Shown here: positions 1 through 7,897 of the stretch, one piece after another
How the letters are laid out: the number at the start of each line of letters is the position of its first letter
How positions within the stretch are numbered: the first letter of the stretch is position 1
Assembly: GCF_003050935.1 (NCBI RefSeq)
Contig: NZ_QAOX01000002.1
Location: 310,001 to 374,000 of the forward strand
Direction of reading: 5' to 3'
Source of the DNA: Luteibacter sp. OK325
GTDB taxonomy: Bacteria > Pseudomonadota > Gammaproteobacteria > Xanthomonadales > Rhodanobacteraceae
DNA: 64,000 nucleotides
Translations under genes and position numbers: made by a program
The notes under the pieces: generated by a model
What the model saw: only the letters and a program-made list of their open reading frames with translations
What the model was told of the DNA's origin: nothing
The model's database searches: none

Positions 1-463
1 TCTGAAATCGGTCCGAACCGTCTGGTTCGCGCTTCAATTGCTCCGTTTCCTTCCAGATCTCATCGATTCTCGCGGTCACGCTGTCCTGGGTATGAAATTC
101 ATTTGTGGCACGGTCTACATACGGGCGTAGCTGACCAGCGAGAACTCGGATCTTCTCGCGATAAACAAACGTGTCGACCCAAGCCGAAGCCCCGAAAGTT
201 ACCGCGCAATATGCAGTCGCGACAATTTCAAAGAAGGATATCCACGACACCTTGCTCGTCACGAGAACGGCCGGCCCTATCGTCAGTTCCTTGACCGAAT
301 AAATGCCAAGGGAGGTGACAATTGACAGGAAAGACACGATAAAAAGATACTGCTGGAGCTGTATTGTCCTCGCCCTGAAGACATCAAGTTCTGCCTTGGC
401 CCCTATCGCCGCCACGTCAAGAAAGAAGGCGCGTTCCTCGACCTCGTTTTGTTCCACTTTCAT
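1..463 (-). CDS. Membrane protein of unknown function, C-terminus cut by window edge
   Basis: An open frame runs from an ATG at 463 off the left edge of the window without a stop, giving 154 residues. The start follows a purine-rich stretch (AAGGGCAAGAG). Two hydrophobic segments are visible, at about residues 38-58 (start QYLFIVSFLS) and about 80-107 (WISFFEIVATAYCAV), with charged, partly coiled-coil-like flanks such as EVEERAFFLDVAAIGAKAEL and a helical tail. I do not recognise a family. It starts 30 bases after the stop of the gene at 494-1219 and probably shares its transcript. It may be the second gene of a two-gene integron cassette, but that rests only on context. Confidence 0.6.
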   Translation of the reverse strand, partial: MKVEQNEVEERAFFLDVAAIGAKAELDVFRARTIQLQQYLFIVSFLSIVTSLGIYSVKELTIGPAVLVTSKVSWISFFEIVATAYCAVTFGASAWVDTFVYREKIRVLAGQLRPYVDRATNEFHTQDSVTARIDEIWKETEQLKREPDGSDRFQ

Positions 464-493
464 CTCTTGCCCTTGCTTGAGCTGACGGGTGCA

Positions 494-1219
494 TCAGTCG
501 TCGGCGTCAGCCTCGCGCTGGAGTTCCGCGTCGTTGTCACGAAGCCACTGTTCAAGTTCAACTATGTTCGCAAGCCACGTTTGGTCATATTCCTCTTCGA
601 ACATGCCAAAAACCCAAGCCATGGCCGTAACTTGCTGGTCACCGAACCTGTGCAACCAGTGATTTTCGAAATGGGTCTCATAGCGTTCGGGCTCTGTCGT
701 TGAGTATCCATAGAGTACGCCCGTGTAATTGGGGTGGGCCGACTCACTTAGGTCCTCGTGCAGCCCCTTAAGTTTCGGCCAGCGGCGGTCCGCGTGCTTG
801 AGGACGGTGAGGACGTTCACTGATTCCTGTTCAGTAGTTTTGTTTCGTGACCCTAATAAGAGTTGTCCCGTCAAGAAACCGAATTCTGTCATCGAGATGC
901 GCCCTTCAACAACCGCTGCTGTTTGCTGGTTGAGGTATGAGAGCATCGCAAGCGTCTCGACCGCGCTTCTGAGCAAGATACGCGGTCCCAAAATATGCCC
1001 GGCCTCGACTAAGGCAAGCATTTGGACGCCCAGGTCGTGCATTCGCCACAAAAAAGCCTCTCGCAACACCGTGCTTCGGAATGGCGCCTTCCACTTGTAT
1101 GCGACAGGACACCGCGCGAGCAGCCCCGCAACAGGTATCTCGACGCACCTCGAAATACCCCAGCGCTCGACTGTTGAGCGAAGTTCAGTGACCAGCTCGC
1201 CTTTCTCCGCACTGTCCAT
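494..1219 (-). CDS. Hypothetical protein, possible integron cassette gene
   Basis: This frame encodes 241 residues from the ATG at 1219, which has an AGGTG-type ribosome site (ACGAGGTGTGTC). A longer reading from 1285 lacks one. The protein is soluble and mostly helical, with a segment LVEAGHILGPRILLRSAVET that resembles the helical core of uncharacterised bacterial proteins of about 250 residues, and an acidic tail ending in DADD. No catalytic motif is evident and I assign no function. A degenerate attC-like site lies upstream (1340-1399), and the membrane protein at 1-463 starts 30 bases downstream, so the two may form a functional pair. Confidence 0.6.
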   Translation of the reverse strand: MDSAEKGELVTELRSTVERWGISRCVEIPVAGLLARCPVAYKWKAPFRSTVLREAFLWRMHDLGVQMLALVEAGHILGPRILLRSAVETLAMLSYLNQQTAAVVEGRISMTEFGFLTGQLLLGSRNKTTEQESVNVLTVLKHADRRWPKLKGLHEDLSESAHPNYTGVLYGYSTTEPERYETHFENHWLHRFGDQQVTAMAWVFGMFEEEYDQTWLANIVELEQWLRDNDAELQREADADD

Positions 1220-1339
1220 GACACACCTCGTTATTCGTCTGCCTAAATCCACGCGAGTGTGCCTTGCTGACGTGGTGCAAGCCATAGGCCGGTCTGTTTC
1301 GGTTTCCTAAACAATGTCTCCTTGCGGCCAGCAGCAGAC

Positions 1340-1399
1340 GTTCAACGTTTCGCTTAAGCAGCCTCCTGAGGGCAAACCCGCCTAAAGGAGCGGCTAGAC
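1340..1399 (-). other. attC: Degenerate attC-like recombination site
   Basis: Read on the minus strand, this 60-base stretch begins with GTCTAGC, which contains the TAG stop codon of the gene at 1394-2314, and ends with GCTTAA, a 7-base spacer and GTTGAAC. That end matches the L' and R' (GTTRRRY) arrangement of integron attC sites. The left half is less regular and the central stem (GGGTTTGCCC region) is imperfect. Its position directly at the end of a gene is what a cassette attC would show. I rate it as a decayed or divergent site, weaker than the one at 2324-2379. Confidence 0.45.
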
Positions 1400-2314
1400 C
1401 TCAGCCGGGGCGCCTGGATGATCGTTCCAATCGCAGATGCCGCAGCTCGAGAAGTAGTCGCCATCTGGCGGTATCGCACCATCAAAGTGAGTGCGGATGT
1501 CGCGGGACTTGCAGACCGGGCACCGGCCAATCCGGTCTGCGCGCTCTGCCTCCAGGATCTGAATGTAATGGCCGATGATGGTCTGGCAGGAGTGAAGAGC
1601 AATGGACGAGGCAGTGCGAGTTGCGCTTCGGGCGTGCGTGAGCCAGCTCGTGAGCTGCCAAGTCTCTTTCGCCGTGTTCTTTAGATGCTGCCGAAGGTCC
1701 CTGTTGCTGCCTCCAGGGCACAGCTGATTCATCAGTAACTCGCACCAAGCGATGAAGTTTGCATCTTGTGGTTTATCGATGCTTTCGTCGATCGTCACCC
1801 GTCTGCGCACGGCCGTTATGAGCGAGATGAGGCTCTCGCGAAGAAGCATGCCGACAGCTTGAAAGTCTTCAACTTCTACTGCAGCGTCATGGCGTTCCTC
1901 GGCTTGATCGGCTCGCCGGAGAACCTCGTCGAATGGGTTCGGATCCTGTGGGTCAATGCGGTCAGGCTTGCTACGGAGGCGAGCCATCAGTCCTATATGA
2001 AACGAGATCGTGTAGTCGAGGCTTGGGAAGTACTTCTGCGAGTAGAGGTTGGTGAGATTGGTGATGACCCACCAGCGATCCTTGTCGGTCGTTACGTCCC
2101 AGATGTCGTATGCATCGCCTAGAACGATTTCGCGCTTCACTCGCTCGACGTGTAGCACGGTCTCGTCTCGAGCTTGTCCCTCGACGTAATTAGCAATGTC
2201 TTGCTCCGAATGCGGATCACGATCTACGCTGTACCGTCCGAGCTCACTCGGTGGCACCGGATGATCATGAACTACACATTCGTCCGTGGATTTATCCGGG
2301 TCAGTAGAGGACAT
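1394..2314 (-). CDS. Hypothetical protein with C-terminal zinc ribbon, cassette-borne
   Basis: The 306-residue product has no signal peptide or membrane segment. Near the C-terminus (about residues 267-292) it carries two Cys pairs, CPVCKSRD and SSCGICDW, spaced like a zinc ribbon. The central part is helical (for example MLLRESLISLITAVRRRV). I do not recognise the main domain; a zinc ribbon at the tail suggests nucleic acid or protein contact, but that is inference. The ATG at 2314 lies about 10 bases after the end of a textbook attC site, and the stop codon lies inside a second attC-like site. This is the layout of a single-gene integron cassette. Confidence 0.65.
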   Translation of the reverse strand: MSSTDPDKSTDECVVHDHPVPPSELGRYSVDRDPHSEQDIANYVEGQARDETVLHVERVKREIVLGDAYDIWDVTTDKDRWWVITNLTNLYSQKYFPSLDYTISFHIGLMARLRSKPDRIDPQDPNPFDEVLRRADQAEERHDAAVEVEDFQAVGMLLRESLISLITAVRRRVTIDESIDKPQDANFIAWCELLMNQLCPGGSNRDLRQHLKNTAKETWQLTSWLTHARSATRTASSIALHSCQTIIGHYIQILEAERADRIGRCPVCKSRDIRTHFDGAIPPDGDYFSSCGICDWNDHPGAPAEV

Positions 2315-2323
2315 GCTTCTGAG

Positions 2324-2379
2324 TCCTAACGCTGGGGTTAAGCAACGGCGTAGCCGTTCGCTTGAACGAACTGTTATGC
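2324..2379 (-). other. attC: Integron attC site (59-base element)
   Basis: On the minus strand the site runs from GCATAAC to GTTAGGA. It contains AGTTCGTTCAAGC, a central stem AACGGC-loop-GCCGTT and GCTTAACCCCAGC before GTTAGGA. The arms GTTAAGC and GCTTGAAC pair with one unpaired G, the extrahelical base that directs strand choice by integron integrases. The overall layout and the flanking heptamers match the common attC consensus closely. It lies 85 bases after the HNH gene stop and about 10 bases before the next start codon, in the same orientation as both genes. No integrase gene is visible in the window. Confidence 0.85.
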
Positions 2380-2464
2380 GTTACCGGTAACCACGATAAC
2401 ACGGGCTAATCGCTCGGCACTTTGGTCTGACGACCATCACAAGACGCGGCTCCACCGGTCAACA

Positions 2465-3151
2465 CTACGCTTCCGTGAGCAATGTCGAGCCCCGTACAGC
2501 GAAGCCGGCCGCGTCGATCTCGAAGGGGGTGCCCGCTTGCAGCGCTGCATCCACACCGCGCTTCCACTCCGCCATGCGTTCTTCGGGGACGGACAGGCGA
2601 AACGGAACGGTCTCGAGGGCCTCGATGCGAAACCGGGTAACGCCGCCTTGGTGGCTGCTTTCGATATGGAACCGAGGATCGAGCCGCTCCAAGGTTTCCA
2701 CTGACGCAGCGTGGGCATTCTTTATCAACGACGGTAGCAAACGCTTGGTGTGCCCGGACAACGCCCCGACCAACTCTTCCTGGGCGTCCCCATGGGCTGG
2801 GGGCCGTGTGTCCAGCTCGTCGCTTGCGAGATCTTCGGCGCGGGTTTTCCACTGGCGAAGCAGCGTCGCCGGATAGGCCGCTTCGTCGCGATCGACGCGT
2901 CGAGCACAGCCACGGCACAGCCAGATGGCGTTGTCGATGGATGCGCGTTCGGCCGGTGACATCTCAGCGTCGTAGCGGGGTCCACCTTGGGCTGCAGCGT
3001 GGATGTGGGCCGCCTCCCCCAAAACAATCGTCCCGCGTCCTCCCGATTTCGGGCCGGCCGTCTTCCGGCGGCAATCCGGGTTCGAACAATGGCTTGCCAC
3101 GCGTTCGCGCAGCTCGCGGATTATCGGCTTTGAAAAGTCATCCCGCGCCAC
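2465..3151 (-). CDS. HNH endonuclease, integron cassette gene
   Basis: I start the gene at a GTG (VARDDFSK...) because GGGAGG sits six bases upstream; an ATG-frame extension to 3181 has no ribosome site. The 228-residue product has a zinc-binding HNH nuclease fold in its first half: CSNPDC near residue 23, then GEAAHIHAAAQGG, an Asn (DNAIWLC) and a second Cys pair (CRGC). These motifs are typical of small HNH nucleases such as those found in mobile and defence gene sets. The C-terminal half is unassigned and may recognise a target or partner. An attC site follows, so it is probably an integron cassette. A defence role is plausible but not shown. Confidence 0.75.
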   Translation of the reverse strand: MARDDFSKPIIRELRERVASHCSNPDCRRKTAGPKSGGRGTIVLGEAAHIHAAAQGGPRYDAEMSPAERASIDNAIWLCRGCARRVDRDEAAYPATLLRQWKTRAEDLASDELDTRPPAHGDAQEELVGALSGHTKRLLPSLIKNAHAASVETLERLDPRFHIESSHQGGVTRFRIEALETVPFRLSVPEERMAEWKRGVDAALQAGTPFEIDAAGFAVRGSTLLTEA

Positions 3152-3344
3152 AATGGGCCTCCCTGATTGGCCCCGGCGCACTGGGCGAGCACCGGTACCG
3201 CAAGGGTATCAGCACCGATCAAGGTTCTAAAAGACGACCGAAGGCGCCAGCGCCCCGTCCCCTCAATCTTCCGTGTGCTCGATAACACGGTCTAGTCAGC
3301 TACGTGTGCGGGATACATTACTTCATAGCTCCTTCTCACGCCGA

Positions 3345-6300
3345 TCATTCTTGCGGATGCATAAGCAGTGATTTTCGAGCCTTCCTGAGTAGCGAAATGA
3401 CGGTATCTTCCGTTTCTTTCCCGATACCTAGGCTGCGATTCACGTGAAGGTGGGCGAACGATCGCCTTATCGCCGATAGCTCAGCAATCAATCCCCCTTC
3501 TTGCTGCAAAAGCACGTAGTCCCTCCAAATCGTCTTCACAGCATTCGTTGCATCGTCCAGTGCTTTCCTAACGTTAGCCGGAACGCTATCAGCCCGGCTT
3601 AGCATGTCCCTGAGAATAATTTTTCGTTTGCGAAACTCAGTGCCGAGTCGCTGCCGCTCCTCGATCGGATCTAGACCCCATACGCAAATATCCGACTCAT
3701 TAAGCCCCATAGCCTGAAGCAATCGATCGAGGGATATAACGCACAAATCGATACCGTCCACTGACAACGGGCCACAATTTCGCGACGCCACAATTTCGAC
3801 ACATAGACGCGTGTCTGCACAGAAGATTGCTTCTGCAAGTTGCATCGCTTTGACGCCACCAAATCGCTCAAACTCCCTTTCGTATCGTAGAAAGCAGTGA
3901 TCATTGCATAGGCCATTTTCAATGAGCTGATCAGCCCAATTTGCCATGGTCGAAGCAATGTCATCGGACGATCGTGCGCCTCGCAAAACGCGTACGCGTA
4001 AGTGCGGTCGCGGGTTCGAGTAGCGTATGTAGAAATACTGAGAGGTTCTTGGCACGAGGCGGTTAAGGATCTCCATACCCTGCGCTATGATCCAGTCTTG
4101 CAAGTGCCAATCGGTGTAAAGTGCGATGTAGACCCAGTCGGCCGCCAGCGATTGCGTCCGACCGCTTTCTTCGCAACGCAAGCCTGATTTACGCGTGGGA
4201 GCGGTTTTCGTCGGAGATGGTCTCCGCCGAAGGGGTATCGTGAGCTCAGCGAAATGGAAGCCTCCGGGCCCTTTAACCCACGCGTCTCCGATGTCTGGTA
4301 TGCACTCGTGCAGTAAAAGTGTTTCTCCAGGAGCTAGTCTTCGGGTCTCTGTAATTAGCTCCGAAATGTGCTCTGGATTCGTAAGGTTGAGTAGCAACCT
4401 TCGATCCCTGCTAGCGACATAAATGTCCGAAGGGACTTCCAATGCCTTCATCAATGCGAAGAGCTCTGTGGCGTCTGCTACGTTCCATTTTTCAAGCCGC
4501 CATTGCGCGGGACGGATAATTGTTCGACCTGATACAACTCGAGGAAGTCGGGGAAACATTTCAGCAAGTCCCCAGTCAAACCCACCTAATGGCCCTGACT
4601 GCCAGCCGCCAATTTCGCTGAGGAATTTCACTAGCGACGAGCCCTCGGAATAACTGAGCATGTGGAGTGCCGAAATCTCGACGATCTCCCCCGTCTGAGC
4701 CCAAATCAACGCCAATTCGTCGTTTCTCAAGCCAACATAGAGGTCATCCACACGAATCTCAGAGCCCTCGGGCCTCTCGGCCGCGCCAAGCAGAATATGG
4801 TGCGACCAGCCAAAAGGGTGCTCCATCACGTTCTGCATTTTTACACGCTTTGGACTGTAGAAAATTTCAGCTCGCAGACGTCCGCGTGGTTGCAAGTACT
4901 GTTCATCCGAAAGGCAAACCTCGCGCATTTTTTGATGATCGATGTCTCCAAGCATGGAAAGGAAGCGACCGGACATACGACAGGCCTGCCGAGTACCCGC
5001 GAGAGGTGAAAGCAAGAGACGAAATTGTCCACGGTCGATTGCTGCCTGGTCGGATGCGCATACGGTGACAGCTATATCGCAGCTGGTCGGATAGTTTGGC
5101 GTGCAACTCGCAGGATCTGAGAGGATATCGATCAGCGCGTCATCGATGTGCACGATGTGCTTCGATCTCGCTAAGCTCTCTGCCGCTAATTTCATCAGCG
5201 CAATGTCTCGCTTGGTGACTCGGCTGTTATCGGCGTTCGAGAAGATGAGCTGCGTGTGGTCACGAATGACCGTGTTGACGGGCACGTCTCGACAGATTCC
5301 ATATCGATCAATGAATGCTGACACCAATTGATCATACCAATATGGTCGCACCGGCGTTGGGTTAATCCGACATAACAGATCAGCGAGTCTTGCTGCTTCG
5401 CCAGCGATTTCTCTAGATATCCGGCGACTGGAAATTGCAAGCATTCCATCTATTTTTATTGCGTCGCCACTTAGGCCTGGTGCGATTTCTCTAGCCAGGT
5501 TTCGGAGGTGCTCGATGTCTTTCGGTGAGGGTTTAGTTTCGCGTTCAAATGCACACATCGCTCGACGAAGTTTACGAATCGAAGCGACTAAGCTATTTGC
5601 GGCTGGAATACGGGATAACTCGTTGATCAAGCCTTCGTCAGCTCGCTTCGAGGCATATACTGGATAAAGGCTACTTATCAGAAACGATTTTTCAAGAAGT
5701 GTGGATATTACTGCAAGAAACCGCGTCTCCGTCAAATTCGGAAACGTCTTGGCGAGTCCGGCGTATGTAACTTTAACCGGTGACGTGCTTGATGCTGTCT
5801 TGAGTATGAAGTCTATTAGCGGGATGCGTTTGATTGAGAATGATCCAGGCTCATAAATAGAGCTTGCCTCCAGCCAAAGCCGGTCGCCAACCGTTCGAAT
5901 GAGTGGATTAGGTTTGACACAAAGCTCGCGGAGAATCTCTGGCCTGCACTCGCAATGGCGCCGCACATGATCTAAAAGTTCGGCCGATAGTACTGGCCTC
6001 GGAAAGGGAGTTTCGTTCGCAAGCTTGAGATCAGTAGATTCGGACCATTCGATAACTCCGACTCCAGCGAATAGACCAAAAGGAGTCGTGCGCAGTGCCA
6101 TACGCCTGACGTAGCGTTGAATTTTTCGAATTGCCCGTGCTGTCCGGGTACTGGGACGATAGGCTTCTCTCGATAATGTCGGGCTAGCGATTTCGACAGC
6201 TGCGAGCACGCCAGGTGGGGGCTCGGAAGTAAGACACGCATCCGCATAGGCACGTGCAGCGGGTAACATTGGGCATCGGACGACGGCCCATCTGTAAGGT

Positions 6301-6347
6301 ACGAACATAGACTCTGTCAAGACGACCCGCCTCCAGTTGGGCTGCAC
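3345..6347 (-). CDS. lanB: Class I lanthipeptide dehydratase LanB, full length
   Basis: LanB enzymes use glutamyl-tRNA to glutamylate Ser and Thr in the precursor core and then eliminate glutamate to give dehydroalanine and dehydrobutyrine. The 1000-residue product has the usual length. The N-terminal glutamylation domain carries the hallmark RTTPFGLFAGVG at about residue 87. The C-terminal elimination (SpaB_C) domain starts near residue 735 (WVYIALYTDWH), with YIRYSNPRPHLRVRV and the terminal HLHVNRSLG holding the conserved Arg and His residues. The annotated start is a GTG three bases after the LanC stop; an ATG 13 codons in (6308) is an alternative. Base composition is visibly more AT-rich than the neighbouring genes, which suggests transfer. 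Confidence 0.93.
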   Translation of the reverse strand: MQPNWRRVVLTESMFVPYRWAVVRCPMLPAARAYADACLTSEPPPGVLAAVEIASPTLSREAYRPSTRTARAIRKIQRYVRRMALRTTPFGLFAGVGVIEWSESTDLKLANETPFPRPVLSAELLDHVRRHCECRPEILRELCVKPNPLIRTVGDRLWLEASSIYEPGSFSIKRIPLIDFILKTASSTSPVKVTYAGLAKTFPNLTETRFLAVISTLLEKSFLISSLYPVYASKRADEGLINELSRIPAANSLVASIRKLRRAMCAFERETKPSPKDIEHLRNLAREIAPGLSGDAIKIDGMLAISSRRISREIAGEAARLADLLCRINPTPVRPYWYDQLVSAFIDRYGICRDVPVNTVIRDHTQLIFSNADNSRVTKRDIALMKLAAESLARSKHIVHIDDALIDILSDPASCTPNYPTSCDIAVTVCASDQAAIDRGQFRLLLSPLAGTRQACRMSGRFLSMLGDIDHQKMREVCLSDEQYLQPRGRLRAEIFYSPKRVKMQNVMEHPFGWSHHILLGAAERPEGSEIRVDDLYVGLRNDELALIWAQTGEIVEISALHMLSYSEGSSLVKFLSEIGGWQSGPLGGFDWGLAEMFPRLPRVVSGRTIIRPAQWRLEKWNVADATELFALMKALEVPSDIYVASRDRRLLLNLTNPEHISELITETRRLAPGETLLLHECIPDIGDAWVKGPGGFHFAELTIPLRRRPSPTKTAPTRKSGLRCEESGRTQSLAADWVYIALYTDWHLQDWIIAQGMEILNRLVPRTSQYFYIRYSNPRPHLRVRVLRGARSSDDIASTMANWADQLIENGLCNDHCFLRYEREFERFGGVKAMQLAEAIFCADTRLCVEIVASRNCGPLSVDGIDLCVISLDRLLQAMGLNESDICVWGLDPIEERQRLGTEFRKRKIILRDMLSRADSVPANVRKALDDATNAVKTIWRDYVLLQQEGGLIAELSAIRRSFAHLHVNRSLGIGKETEDTVISLLRKARKSLLMHPQE

Positions 6348-6350
6348 GAA

Positions 6351-7610
6351 TCAGCTCAGGGCGAACATGTCGTCCCAATCTGATTCGAGACGTGGATTTA
6401 CGAATCCGAGGATCACTAACAGAATGCCGGCAGTGCCTTGCAGTACGCCCTGTCGATCAACTCTCGCTCCGTTAACGCCAAAATCTCGATATCCGAACTT
6501 CGAGAACGGCTGATAGTCATCTATGAGCCTGCGCAACAGAAAGTCAGTTAGTCTTAGGCAATCCCCTGTCTCGAGCGAAAAGCGTCGCGCGATATGGAGT
6601 ACTCCTGCGGTTCCATGACAAAACGTTGGACTCTCATCCCAGCCGTTCGAAAGCGTTCTAGCCTCCACTGCAGCCATGCCTTCACGTGCAAGGTCCTGCC
6701 AGTCGCGTCTACTGGCCACCTTGCCCACATGCCATAGTGCTGCACATACACCGGGAGCTCCGTAGCACCATGCCGTTCTCGAACTCGTGCTCGTGCTCGC
6801 CACTTCTAGGTTGCTCGAAGCCCCCCAGGACGCCCAGTCAAGACCAAACTTATCACGTGTAGACAGCCTCTCTAGAAACCCGACGCCGATCTCAAGCGCA
6901 TCATCGATTCTGTCAATTTGGACGCCAGCGGCTTTTACCTTGCTCAACGCCACAAGAATTCCTGGAAGTCCGTGGGCGAGTCCTAAGTTCAGATCGCTGA
7001 TCGAACGTTCTTCTTGCAGTAATGCTTCCGGTTGCCGCCAAAGAGGTTTGCCCGGAGACGTTACGACAAATTTGGTCAGCAGTGCGCCTACTTGTTCTAG
7101 CATCTCCAGCGAGCCACCTGCATTCGCTCTTCGCGTTAAGAATATGGCGATGCCGGAAAGGCCGGAAATGATATCCACAAGAGAGAAGCAGCATCCCTCA
7201 ACGGATCGCTCGACGTGAATGCATACGCGGTCCAATTCGCTCTTGAGGGAGAGTTCGATGGAGGCTAGAAATCGTTGATATCGCCGTTGCCCACAAGACA
7301 AATAATCCGCAACAAACCCAAGGCCGCAGAGCCCGTCGAAAAGGCCGATACGAGACGAAGCGACTTCCAAGGATGCTTCCAAATACTTGTGTGCTGTCCT
7401 ATCCCATCCCGAATCCGGATGAGCTTTATGTAGGACGCCGCAGGTCAACGCCAGACCCGCTCTGCCATTCGCTAGGCTTGATTGATGCGCGGCGATCAGC
7501 TCGTCCGTCGATGAATTTTCGTTTGCACTTGGCGTCGATCTAGGCGCAGCGCCCCATGCGAGCGGTAGTGAAAGTCGCTTGACTATCCGCTCTAGAGAAT
7601 CCCTTCCCAA
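6351..7610 (-). CDS. lanC: Lanthionine synthetase C-family cyclase LanC
   Basis: LanC proteins are zinc enzymes that add Cys thiols to dehydrated residues to form lanthionine rings. The 419-residue product has the family length and the repeated GL.hG.aG motifs of the alpha-alpha barrel (GLFDGLCGLGF, LGLAHGLPGI, QGTAGILLV). The zinc ligands are present: Cys in WCYGAPGV at about residue 280, and Cys-His in CHGTAG at about residue 329. It starts with TTG, supported by GGGGGAG seven bases upstream. It lies 58 bases after the precursor gene and three bases before lanB, so the three genes form one operon. Confidence 0.93.
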   Translation of the reverse strand: MGRDSLERIVKRLSLPLAWGAAPRSTPSANENSSTDELIAAHQSSLANGRAGLALTCGVLHKAHPDSGWDRTAHKYLEASLEVASSRIGLFDGLCGLGFVADYLSCGQRRYQRFLASIELSLKSELDRVCIHVERSVEGCCFSLVDIISGLSGIAIFLTRRANAGGSLEMLEQVGALLTKFVVTSPGKPLWRQPEALLQEERSISDLNLGLAHGLPGILVALSKVKAAGVQIDRIDDALEIGVGFLERLSTRDKFGLDWASWGASSNLEVASTSTSSRTAWCYGAPGVCAALWHVGKVASRRDWQDLAREGMAAVEARTLSNGWDESPTFCHGTAGVLHIARRFSLETGDCLRLTDFLLRRLIDDYQPFSKFGYRDFGVNGARVDRQGVLQGTAGILLVILGFVNPRLESDWDDMFALS

Positions 7611-7668
7611 AGGTCGTCTCCCCCGTGCAGGACCGAATGCAAGATGACTTCAATGCACGCGCCTGAAG

Positions 7669-7833
7669 CTAGCAGGTGCTACATGTATTTCCGGAGCAAG
7701 TTCCGCCGCACGAGTTTGCGCACGTGCTTGTGTCGGCTTTACCAGGCTCGGGAGAAAACTCTGGGGACAAGGAGAAGATGAGTTCGAAGTCGAACTCATC
7801 GACTGCTTGGTCAATCAGCGAAGCGTTATTCAT
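7669..7833 (-). CDS. lanA: Lanthipeptide precursor peptide
   Basis: I start this 54-residue peptide at the ATG at 7833 because GGGGAG sits six bases upstream; an upstream ATG at 7854 has none. The leader is acidic and contains FDFEL at residues 14-18, close to the F-N/D-L-D box that class I dehydratases and cyclases bind. A spacer rich in Pro and Glu leads to the core, roughly residues 35-54, TSTCANSCGGTCSGNTCSTC. The core has five Cys (38, 42, 46, 51, 54) and nine Ser or Thr, so up to five (methyl)lanthionine rings could form. The exact cleavage point is unknown. It is the first gene of the lanACB operon. Confidence 0.9.
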   Translation of the reverse strand: MNNASLIDQAVDEFDFELIFSLSPEFSPEPGKADTSTCANSCGGTCSGNTCSTC

Positions 7834-7868
7834 GGCATTCTCCCCGTGGAACACATCTACTCCTTCAC

Positions 7869-7897
7869 CTAGTACGCCGCTTAATTCGCTATGTCAA
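7869..7897 (-). promoter_or_regulatory. Sigma-70-type promoter of the lanACB operon
   Basis: On the minus strand a consensus TTGACA (7897-7892) is followed after exactly 17 bases by TACTAG (7874-7869). Transcription would begin near 7862 and give a leader of about 29 bases that ends in the ribosome site of lanA. The -35 box is perfect, so the promoter may be constitutive unless repressed. Confidence 0.7.
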
